From Cohnella sp. WQ 127256 (lineage in GTDB: Bacteria; Bacillota; Bacilli; Paenibacillales; Paenibacillaceae), in the NCBI RefSeq assembly GCF_024519285.1, contig NZ_JAMZCY010000008.1, positions 186,001 to 250,000 on the forward strand: a stretch of DNA of 64,000 nt, given 5' to 3'. Below are positions 7,513 to 14,067 of this stretch, piece after piece. The position numbers and the translations under genes were made by a program. The number at the start of each line of letters is the position of its first letter. Position 1 is the first letter of the stretch. Under the pieces are notes generated by a model, which was not told where the DNA came from, did not search any database, and saw only the letters and a list, made by a program, of their open reading frames with translations.

Positions 7513-8202
7513 TTATTTAGCGCTATCGCTCGAAGGGGCAGCCGGAGCCACTCCTTGTCCCTTTCCTTGTCGTCCACCGCCCATACCACCACCCATGCCG
7601 CCGAAACTGCCGCCTTCGCTAAGAGTAATCGTAACCGCATTCTGAGTGTCATCTGCAAGATCGACACTTACGATATCGTCTGCTTTAAGATCGGCTATTG
7701 TTAATACAGTTTCCTTCCGTTCTTGATTCTCGAACGTTGTCTTGATGATCTTAGTGCTATCGGTTACTTGAATGTCTACAGTCTCATCGGAGAACATATT
7801 AGCCATGTTAGGGCGATTCTGTCCATTCCCTTGAGGAGGCTGCTGGCCATCCGCACCAGCCTGATCCCCACCGCCCGGAGGTTGCTGACCATCCGCACCA
7901 GCCTGATCCCCGCCGCCCGGAGGCTGCTGACCAGCTCCCCCTCGAGCATCTGGAACGAATGAGGACTTGTACACTGTGATCGTCTGCCCGTTAATGCTCT
8001 TTATTTTCCCCATTAAATCTGCATTCATCATTGGTGACCTTCCTTGCCCTTGCCCCTGTTGTTGCCCTACTTGTTGCTGCTCTTGCGAGTTGTTCACTTC
8101 TGCTGCTCCAGAAGTATTGTCCGCTGTATTGTTTCCGCATCCCGTAGTTAATAAGAATGCCGCCAAAGTAGCGACGAAAATTGATTTCTTGAAAGCCATC
8201 AT
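7513..8202 (-). CDS. Gly/Gln/Pro-rich lipoprotein with internal repeats
   Basis: The 229-residue product starts with a lipoprotein signal ending LTTGC (Cys22), so it is anchored outside the membrane. A Gln/Gly-rich linker follows, then MGKIKSINGQTITVY, a short beta-rich unit like those in DUF5666-type lipoproteins. Next come two exact 14-residue repeats (QQPPGGGDQAGADG, 92-119), a second beta-rich segment (about 137-190) and a GGMGGGMGGG tail. Start: AAAGGAGA before the ATG, which is followed by a second in-frame ATG. No enzymatic motif is visible. It is monocistronic and faces the MFS gene. Confidence 0.75.
   Translation of the reverse strand: MMAFKKSIFVATLAAFLLTTGCGNNTADNTSGAAEVNNSQEQQQVGQQQGQGQGRSPMMNADLMGKIKSINGQTITVYKSSFVPDARGGAGQQPPGGGDQAGADGQQPPGGGDQAGADGQQPPQGNGQNRPNMANMFSDETVDIQVTDSTKIIKTTFENQERKETVLTIADLKADDIVSVDLADDTQNAVTITLSEGGSFGGMGGGMGGGRQGKGQGVAPAAPSSDSAK
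7846..7929 (-). repeat. Two tandem 42-bp coding repeats in the lipoprotein gene
   Basis: The two units encode identical 14-residue blocks but differ at silent positions, so the duplication is old or has been maintained at protein level. A third partial unit (QQPP) follows. The repeat number may vary between strains. Confidence 0.7.
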
Positions 8203-8293
8203 GTCGTTCTCTCCTTTGATAATGAGCTCTTAAATAGGGTTCGTCTAAACTACGAATCCAAGAGCTCAAAAGTATCGCTAGAGAGGAGATATC

Positions 8294-8656
8294 TTACGGC
8301 ATGTCATCATGGATAATCGGATTAACGTATAAATAAGGTGTACGGGAAGTAGAATAGGTTCCTTCCAATGACTTCTCGGAGAGGATTTTGGCTTTTAGCA
8401 GTGCAGTGATTTTAGCAGAATCGGCTTTGAACAGCACCTTCCAGAGCTCAGGATCGGGGAGAGCTTCGATTAGCAAATGATCATGGTAATGCTTTTTTTC
8501 CTGATAAATAATTTTCAACGTGTAGTCGGAAAGACGAATTTCGGAGTCCTGATCATATTCATTCGTAATTTCTCGACGTAATTCATTTAACTCATCTTCG
8601 CATTGTTTCATTTGGGCTTTCAATTGACAGAAGCGGGTTAGTTTATCGGTGTCCAT
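8294..8656 (-). CDS. Hypothetical protein, 120 aa
   Basis: The ATG at 8656 is preceded by GGAGGT at good spacing; the in-frame ATG further upstream (8707) has no comparable site. The product starts MDTDKLTRFCQLKAQMK, has a charged, probably coiled-coil N-terminal part (about 5-35), a strand-like middle (TLKIIYQEKKHYHDH) and a C-terminal tail. No signal peptide or membrane segment is visible and no family is recognised. It is transcribed away from the HPr-kinase-like gene. Confidence 0.7.
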   Translation of the reverse strand: MDTDKLTRFCQLKAQMKQCEDELNELRREITNEYDQDSEIRLSDYTLKIIYQEKKHYHDHLLIEALPDPELWKVLFKADSAKITALLKAKILSEKSLEGTYSTSRTPYLYVNPIIHDDMP

Positions 8657-8727
8657 CTCATGACCTCCATATGTAGGGTTATGATGATTTGTATGAGAAG
8701 GAGACACATATTATGAGATAAGTGTCT

Positions 8728-8773
8728 AGCTCTAAATGAACTCTCTGTCGAGCTCTAAACGAACTCCCTGCGG
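8728..8773. repeat. Two imperfect 23-bp tandem repeats
   Basis: Units at 8728-8750 and 8751-8773 both begin AGCTCTAAA and share about 19 of 23 bases; a shorter piece (GAACTCC) continues to about 8780. They lie between divergent genes just upstream of the extended -10 at 8797, so they may bind a regulator or simply be a local duplication. Confidence 0.5.
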
Positions 8774-8796
8774 AACTCCTTGCAATACTAATTATT

Positions 8797-8805
8797 TGTT
8801 ATAAT
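8797..8805 (+). promoter_or_regulatory. Extended -10 promoter of the HPr-kinase-like gene
   Basis: TGTTATAAT has the TGn extension plus a consensus -10. The best -35 (TTGCAA, 8780) is only 14 bp away, too close to be ideal, so the extended -10 probably carries recognition. The start codon is 28 nt downstream. Confidence 0.55.
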
Positions 8806-8832
8806 GAAGGCATATGGGATAGGGGGACGAAC

Positions 8833-9747
8833 ATGAAATCAATAACTGTTAAGAGCCTGCAGGAGCGGTTCAAGCTTGAGGTGCTGGCGGGAGAAGATCA
8901 TCTTCATCGAACGGTGACACGCTCCAGAGCACACCGGCCAGGACTGGAGTTTGTTGGCTACTTCGATTTCTTTCCGATGAATCGAGTACAAGTGTTGGGT
9001 AGGAAAGAGATCAATTATTTACATAATCAGACGGAAGAAGAACGTAACTTGCATATCGGCAACGTTGTAAAGTATCATCCTCCCTGTTTTATCGTAACGA
9101 CTAAGCAAGAGGGCTTGAAATATTTGATGATCTATTGTGAGCAGGAAGGGATTCCACTATTAAGGACAGCAGAAACGACTACAGAATTCCTTGGGAAGCT
9201 CGATGCATTCCTGGTTCAAGCGTTAGCGCCGGAAATAGCTGTTCATGGCGTATGCTTGAACGTATCTGGTATAGGGATCTTGCTTCGAGGGAAGTCAGGA
9301 ATCGGTAAGAGTGAAACTGCACATACCCTTATCCGCCGGGGGCATCGCCTTGTTGCAGATGATATTGTCGTGCTCAAGAAGCTAAGCTCACAAACCTTGC
9401 TCGGTTCTCATAACGAAACAACGAAGGAATTTCTAGCCTTACGTAGCATTGGACTCATAAACGTTGTACGCATGTATGGAAGAAAGGCATTTCAGGATGA
9501 GACACGGATCGTACTAGATATCGAATTAAATCCGTGGCAGGATCAGGCGTTGAATAATGGGCTTGAGCTGGAGCCGACTTTCACGGAATATTTGGGTGTG
9601 CGGATTCCTCATATCGAAATTCAACTGCAGCCAGGAAGGGATGTTGCCGGAATGATCGAGGCTGCTGCGAATAGCTGGTATTTGAAGCAACAGGGCTATA
9701 GTGCAGCTGAAGAATTTATGAAACGGATTGAAGGAGATATGAAATGA
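8833..9747 (+). CDS. Divergent HPr kinase/phosphorylase-like protein
   Basis: Over its 304 residues it aligns end to end with HprK: N-terminal domain with RPGLEFVGYFDFFP and a QVLG segment, His138 in VHGV, Walker A GKSGIGKSE (153-161), and LVADD (Asp176/177). HprK phosphorylates Ser46 of HPr to drive carbon catabolite repression. The usual signature EIRGLGIINV is changed here to ALRSIGLINV: the Glu (residue 202 is Ala) and Gly (residue 205 is Ser) are lost, and the usual RPGRN near the C-terminus reads QPGRD. This looks like a paralogue with altered activity rather than the housekeeping enzyme, which would normally sit beside lgt. Its stop overlaps the TraB-like gene. Confidence 0.8.
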   Translation: MKSITVKSLQERFKLEVLAGEDHLHRTVTRSRAHRPGLEFVGYFDFFPMNRVQVLGRKEINYLHNQTEEERNLHIGNVVKYHPPCFIVTTKQEGLKYLMIYCEQEGIPLLRTAETTTEFLGKLDAFLVQALAPEIAVHGVCLNVSGIGILLRGKSGIGKSETAHTLIRRGHRLVADDIVVLKKLSSQTLLGSHNETTKEFLALRSIGLINVVRMYGRKAFQDETRIVLDIELNPWQDQALNNGLELEPTFTEYLGVRIPHIEIQLQPGRDVAGMIEAAANSWYLKQQGYSAAEEFMKRIEGDMK

Positions 9748-10763
9748 AGAAGCGTTTTAGCGGAATAATATTAACGTGGCTTGTCATCATGGTACTGATC
9801 GTGTTGACAGCTTGTTCCTCCAATTCGGCTAATCCCATAACGGAGCAGGCAATAGCAACGTCAACGTCTTCTCCATTGATAACGGAGCAACCTTCAACTT
9901 CAGCTAACATTCCGGCTAAAGAAGGGGCCAAAGGATTCCTCTGGAAGGTAACTGGCGATCACAATTCGGGATATTTAGCGGGAACGATCCATGTTGCGAA
10001 GAAGGAGATGTATCCTTTAGATGCAGATTTGGAACAGGCGATCAAAGAATCTGATTATATCGCACTGGAGCTAGACTTGACGAAGGTCGATCAGAAGAAA
10101 GTGATGGAGATGGTCAACGAGAAGGCTCTGCTAACGGATGGGACGACCTTAAAGGACCATGTGACAGAAGAGGATTATACAAAATTCCAGGCGATTTTGA
10201 AAAAATCAATTTTAAGCGTGGGAGCTGCAACCCTTGACAGCTATGAGCCGTGGTACGCGGCGATGACACTGGAGAGCCTTCCTGCAATGAAGTACATGTT
10301 GACCGATGGAATTGATCAATATATTGCTAAGCAAGCTCATGAGAATGGCAAGGAGATCATCGAGCTCGAGAGTATGGAGTCGCAGCTTAGTATATTTGAT
10401 GGATTTTCGGACGAGCTGGAGCGGCTTTATTTTCACCAAACGGTGGAAAGTGCTGGGCTAGCTTCAATTGGACTCAAGCAACTAATGGATATGTGGACAT
10501 TAGGGAATCTGAAGCTGCTGGAGACGATGCACGACCAGTTCGAGAAGGAAGGCAGTCAATCGATGGGGGATTTATTCGACGACTATAATAACACTTTTCT
10601 CGTTAATCGGAACATCGAGATGGCGAACAAAGTTGATCATTACTTGAAGGATGGGGAAGCTGGAACATACCTCGTCGCAGTTGGTTCGTTGCATATGGTG
10701 GGGGAACAGGGATTGGTGTCTCTTTTGGAGCAGAAGGGGTACACGGTTGAGTTTGTGGAGTAG
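9744..10763 (+). CDS. TraB/GumN family lipoprotein
   Basis: The 339-residue product has a lipoprotein signal (lipobox LTAC, Cys24), a low-complexity Ser/Thr linker and a TraB/GumN domain: GTIHVAKKEMYPL (80-92), ALELDL, the GTYLVAVGSLHMVGE motif near the C-terminus and LLEQKGYTVEFV at the end. GTIH and the late His are the conserved pair of this Tiki/TraB-like putative metalloprotease fold. It overlaps the HPr-kinase-like gene by 4 bp (ATGA), so the two are probably made together; why a cytoplasmic kinase homologue and an extracellular lipoprotein should be coupled is unclear. Confidence 0.85.
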   Translation: MKKRFSGIILTWLVIMVLIVLTACSSNSANPITEQAIATSTSSPLITEQPSTSANIPAKEGAKGFLWKVTGDHNSGYLAGTIHVAKKEMYPLDADLEQAIKESDYIALELDLTKVDQKKVMEMVNEKALLTDGTTLKDHVTEEDYTKFQAILKKSILSVGAATLDSYEPWYAAMTLESLPAMKYMLTDGIDQYIAKQAHENGKEIIELESMESQLSIFDGFSDELERLYFHQTVESAGLASIGLKQLMDMWTLGNLKLLETMHDQFEKEGSQSMGDLFDDYNNTFLVNRNIEMANKVDHYLKDGEAGTYLVAVGSLHMVGEQGLVSLLEQKGYTVEFVE

Positions 10764-10781
10764 TTTACTAATAACATATCA

Positions 10782-10810
10782 TTGTACAAATGGAATTACA
10801 GTGGTATGAT
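10782..10810 (+). promoter_or_regulatory. Sigma-A promoter before the HEAT-repeat gene
   Basis: TTGTAC (10782-10787), a 17-bp spacer and TATGAT (10805-10810). Expected start point is near 10817, only about 20 nt before the first ATG. Confidence 0.65.
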
Positions 10811-10836
10811 AAAATATTGATATGTAAAATGAGCTA

Positions 10837-11316
10837 ATGAGATCACACCTTACTAGAACAGGACGGGATCAATTGGATAAAATGGAAGATCAAAATGAAT
10901 TGCCTGCAAATTATGAACAATTAAAAATAGCTGCTAATCGAACGTCAAATTGGCGTGAGCGTTTAGAAGCTGTGGAGCAGTTAGGGCAGTGGAAAAGCAA
11001 ACAAACCATCGATGTACTTACGCATAGAATGAATAACGATGATGTGTATCAAGTACAAATGGCAGCTTTTAATAAGCTCAAGGAGCTTGGCGAAGATGTT
11101 CAACTTCCGCCAAGGAAAACAGTTGAGTTGATTAAAGGTGTTAATAAAGTTTTGATTAGAATTAAAAAAAGCTTGCCTAAAGATCATTCTTACGAAGAGT
11201 TCAAAGTGAAATTGAAAAAGATGAGACTCGACATCTATGATATTTACGAAGGTGAAAGAGGCGCTGACTTTGATCAGTGGCTTGAATCCACGTGGTCTTC
11301 ATTGTCGACTAGGTAA
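10837..11316 (+). CDS. HEAT-repeat domain protein
   Basis: The central part (about 38-85) has a HEAT-like helical repeat: NWRERLEAVEQLGQW followed by a second helix pair with DVYQVQMAAFNKLKELG. The C-terminal part is a basic helix region ending in a short acidic segment. HEAT repeats mediate protein binding; no catalytic residues are visible. The start is uncertain: neither the ATG at 10837 nor that at 10882 has a clear Shine-Dalgarno site. It is followed at 54 nt by another small gene. Confidence 0.72.
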   Translation: MRSHLTRTGRDQLDKMEDQNELPANYEQLKIAANRTSNWRERLEAVEQLGQWKSKQTIDVLTHRMNNDDVYQVQMAAFNKLKELGEDVQLPPRKTVELIKGVNKVLIRIKKSLPKDHSYEEFKVKLKKMRLDIYDIYEGERGADFDQWLESTWSSLSTR

Positions 11317-11369
11317 GTGGAATTTAATTAAATTGATCTAGGGGTGATCTTCTGAGAAAGCAAAAGCCA

Positions 11370-11663
11370 ATGTCATTTGAGGATTTGTTGAAAGAATTGC
11401 AAGGTCAGAAAACGATGATAGAGGACCCGAATCATGTTTCATTTGATGTATTGTTTAATGATGCGTTTATGAGCAAGCATTCCACTAGTGTTAAGAGCTT
11501 CGAAGAGTTTCTTGAGAAGGGCAACTTCCAAGTGAGGTCACAGGAAGATGTCGACAACATTCCGGATGAGCTCTTTGATCGACATGTTGCTAGGGAGACC
11601 GATTTTGCAGATTGGAAATCCATGTTCGACACAGCGACTAGCGAGTATGCGGGTAATCAATAA
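11370..11663 (+). CDS. Hypothetical protein, about 97 aa
   Basis: An acidic, soluble small protein starting MSFEDLLKELQGQ with no recognised family. The ATG at 11370 lacks a nearby RBS, whereas AGGGGTG at 11340-11346 is ideally placed for an in-frame CTG at 11352, which would add RKQKP. The true start may therefore be non-AUG. It follows the HEAT-repeat gene in the same direction and ends before a bidirectional terminator, so the two may share the promoter at 10782. Confidence 0.65.
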   Translation: MSFEDLLKELQGQKTMIEDPNHVSFDVLFNDAFMSKHSTSVKSFEEFLEKGNFQVRSQEDVDNIPDELFDRHVARETDFADWKSMFDTATSEYAGNQ

Positions 11664-11685
11664 AGTGTTGAGCTTACGAAGTGAA

Positions 11686-11742
11686 GAAAAGGGTTATTCC
11701 ACAGGCGCTTGAATGAGCGGCTTGCGGGATAACCCCTTTTTT
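11686..11742. terminator. Bidirectional intrinsic terminator
   Basis: A long imperfect stem pairs AAAAGGGTTAT with ATAACCCCTTTT around an internal GGCGCTT/GAGCGGC-rich loop, with T-runs on both strands. It lies between two convergent genes. Confidence 0.8.
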
Positions 11743-11752
11743 ATGAGTCATT

Positions 11753-12829
11753 TTACTTGAAAAATAAGAAGTTGGTTGGAAGCTTACGCAAATTACCGTC
11801 AGAAGGGTTGTTAATGACCCGACCATTGAACACGAGTGACGTTGAGCCACCGCCATCCAGGTTGTAGCCATTGATAGCTCCATAACGCTGTAACAGAATT
11901 TGCATCTCAGCTAGCGTTGCACCGGAACTACCCTTTTCGTTATAGCCATCGACAATCAAGAATAGGATCTGATCATCCTTATAGTTCGCAATAACTGTAC
12001 GAGGTGCGCGTGAGGGACTGCTCTGCCATTTAGATGGAATTTCTGTTTTCCTGCCATTTTGCAGCAGCACGGGTACGAATGACGCTCCGAACTTAGGGTT
12101 CTTCGCATCTAATTGCGATTTGCTCGTGAACTTGCCTCCAATAAGCTTGTTATTGTCGCTTAAGCCCACGAAGAACAAATCCTTATAGGTGGGCTGGAAG
12201 CCTCCCACATATTCTCCGTTCACGATAGTCGTGCTCAGTGGATATCTTTTGCCCCCACTATCTGCGAATCCCCCGGCATTAACTCCTATCGCCGCTTTAT
12301 TTCTCTTAACCGCTTCAAGCGTCGTTTCTGAGCCGCCTTGCTTATCTTTCCCGAGGGCAAGTTTCATGGCATCGTCCTTTTTAAGCTTAACCTTAAGCGC
12401 ATAGCTCCTGAAGTTTTCCGTCTTCAGATAGAACAGCTGAGCATTAAGATTGTCCGATTGAATGGTCGCGGAGGGCGCACCCAATTTATTCGTTATTCGT
12501 CGGTCATAGATTTGGTAAGGTCTAGCAGACTGGGTAGAAGCAATAGATGCAATTTGTTTCATATCCGCATTCGTCTTCTGATAGAGCGTGATTTGCTTTT
12601 GAAGTGATTTTCCAGTTACTTTGGCAATCACTTCTGCTTGGTTTAAACCTTCAATGGCTTTAGCGGTATGTACGACTAGATTGCCGGATTCCGTACTGTG
12701 TTGCGGGAATGAGTCCTCGGATAACTCGATCCCGATATTCGAGACGAGCATCCAAATCAGCATCCCTAAGAAAGGGGTACAGGCGAGCAACAATGTCCGA
12801 TTGAAAGAGCGAGTCATCATCGTACTCAT
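11753..12829 (-). CDS. Membrane-anchored phosphodiester glycosidase (NAGPA domain)
   Basis: The 358-residue product has one N-terminal membrane segment (about 9-28) and then an extracytoplasmic domain. Signature elements are AAIGVNAGGF, GASFVPVLLQNG, PRTVIANYKDDQILFLIVDG, MQILLQRYGAINGYNLDGGGSTSLVFNG and a C-terminal LPTNFLFF strand. This is the phosphodiester glycosidase fold (PF09992), which removes GlcNAc caps from phosphodiester-linked sugars in eukaryotes and is often tied to exopolysaccharide or cell-wall polymers in bacteria. The start overlaps the stop of the upstream coiled-coil gene by 4 bp. Confidence 0.88.
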   Translation of the reverse strand: MSTMMTRSFNRTLLLACTPFLGMLIWMLVSNIGIELSEDSFPQHSTESGNLVVHTAKAIEGLNQAEVIAKVTGKSLQKQITLYQKTNADMKQIASIASTQSARPYQIYDRRITNKLGAPSATIQSDNLNAQLFYLKTENFRSYALKVKLKKDDAMKLALGKDKQGGSETTLEAVKRNKAAIGVNAGGFADSGGKRYPLSTTIVNGEYVGGFQPTYKDLFFVGLSDNNKLIGGKFTSKSQLDAKNPKFGASFVPVLLQNGRKTEIPSKWQSSPSRAPRTVIANYKDDQILFLIVDGYNEKGSSGATLAEMQILLQRYGAINGYNLDGGGSTSLVFNGRVINNPSDGNLRKLPTNFLFFK

Positions 12830-13266
12830 TTCAATACGTCCAAGCTTTTCTTCAATTCTGTAAGCTGTTTCTTTACATCTGCTAGTTGGGAGTACAGTTT
12901 GTTACTGTTGTCTGTCTTTGTGTCGGCATTGTCTTTCGTAAAAGTAAGCAATTCGTTTAACGCCTCGATCTTACCTTCCATTAGCGCAAGCTGTTCCTTA
13001 TAACCGGTTTCTAGCTTTGTTAATCGGCTATCGTAATCTTGCTGCATCAACGTAATTTGGCCGGCAGTCTGGCGTTCTAAATCTGAGGATACTTGCTGCT
13101 GTATCCGATCGGAGTAAAATTTGGCACCAGTAACTCCGCATGCAATGAGTAAAATCCATACTAAGGAAAAAAAGAGCAAGGCGCCTCGGCGCTTCTTCCT
13201 AGGCGGTGTCTCTTGATAAGTGTCGGTTAACGTTTTTTGTGCAGGTTGTGCTCCTAATTCTCTCAT
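12826..13266 (-). CDS. Single-pass membrane protein with extracellular coiled coil
   Basis: The 146-residue product begins MRELGAQPAQ, has a basic stretch (PPRKKRRG) followed by one TM helix (about 29-50), then Gln/Glu/Lys-rich heptads up to the C-terminus (LYSQLADVKKQLTELKK). It probably sits in the membrane as a coiled-coil partner. ATGA overlap with the phosphodiester glycosidase gene suggests the two act together at the cell surface. The frame is open further upstream to 13416, but that stretch looks non-coding; an AGAGGTG lies before the chosen ATG at rather long spacing. Confidence 0.68.
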   Translation of the reverse strand: MRELGAQPAQKTLTDTYQETPPRKKRRGALLFFSLVWILLIACGVTGAKFYSDRIQQQVSSDLERQTAGQITLMQQDYDSRLTKLETGYKEQLALMEGKIEALNELLTFTKDNADTKTDNSNKLYSQLADVKKQLTELKKSLDVLK

Positions 13267-13386
13267 TACGTTGTTTGTTACACCTCTCTTGTTGTCTTTG
13301 CAACTAGCAGACTTCAGAATGACTCGACTTACTATGAACGAAACTAGGCGGAGAAAGTTGCGCTTGTCATGGGATTGTAACATAGA

Positions 13387-13684
13387 TTGGAGTGGAAATT
13401 CGGGGATTGCAGCCATCCATTATCTGCATGTTCGAAAAACGAAGGGGGAAACGCAGCCCAAGGCTCCGCCGGAAGTAAAGAAACTGCAGAAGCAAGCGGG
13501 AGCGCCCAGAGTGAATCCAAATCACCACCACAAGAGCAAAAAGTCATTGTCGTTGATCCAGGAGGAGATTTGGCGGATTATTCTTCAACTCCAAGCCTCG
13601 ACAGGTGTTGAAGTCGCAACTCCAGTAGGCTTGGTTGAAGTGGAATGGGTAAGCAAAAGCCTTTGGAGTATCGGGAAACGGTAA
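13387..13684 (+). pseudogene. Frameshifted remnant of an ABC extracellular solute-binding lipoprotein
   Basis: One frame encodes HPLSACSKNEGG (lipobox-like LSAC), a Ser/Gly/Gln-rich linker and KVIVVDPGGDLADY. Then, in another frame, come LQASTGVEVATPVG and a stop at 13684. Joined together these match the start of PotD/AfuA-type solute-binding proteins, where a VVDPGG-WAD strand is followed by F-xx-ATGVKV and a TP-G loop. The remainder of the roughly 350-residue protein is missing and the signal peptide is degraded. It is therefore a decayed fragment, not a working gene. Confidence 0.6.
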
Positions 13685-13758
13685 GGTTGAAAAGGTAAAG
13701 GGAAAAGAAGCAAGTAAAGATCTTAATATTGTGTGGAGTGGACATACGGTTTTATGCT

Positions 13759-13790
13759 AAAGGAAGCTATCCTAGGGGTAGCTTCCTTTA
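13759..13790. terminator. Intrinsic terminator after the pseudogene
   Basis: AAAGGAAGCTA pairs with TAGCTTCCTTT around TCCTAGGGG. The symmetric A/T flanks allow use in both directions. Between 13791 and the next gene at 14068 the only other recognisable element is the cre-like site at 13801. Confidence 0.65.
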
Positions 13791-13800
13791 ATCAAGCAAT

Positions 13801-13814
13801 TGTAAGCGCTTACC
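13801..13814. promoter_or_regulatory. cre-like CcpA site
   Basis: TGTAAGCGCTTACC matches the Bacillus cre consensus (TGWAARCGYTWNCW) at all positions except the last and contains a 12-bp perfect palindrome. It lies about 250 bp upstream of the secreted GH123-like gene, consistent with carbon catabolite control of that gene. Confidence 0.55.
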
Positions 13815-14067
13815 AACTCGTAAACAGATGAGAAGGTTGTAAAGATCTTGGGATTGTTGGCAATCAGCTGAACCTTCTATAGTTAAATTGTGAGTTTTGA
13901 GTTATGAAAAGGGACACCTCAAGTTACATTAAATAACATAAATGATATGTTGAAAAATGATTCTTGCGATATCTTGCCATGTTCTATCACGGCAGGCTCT
14001 GAAAGGGGGTGAACTTAGGTCAGTTTCTTAATCAATTTCATAATCCAGATTAAAGGAGAGGGAAAAA

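Noticed and set aside
13220..13684. Intact 154-residue gene overlapping the solute-binding remnant
   Set aside because: Only its last part resembles a protein family; the first part is antisense to the coiled-coil gene, and the lipobox lies in another frame.
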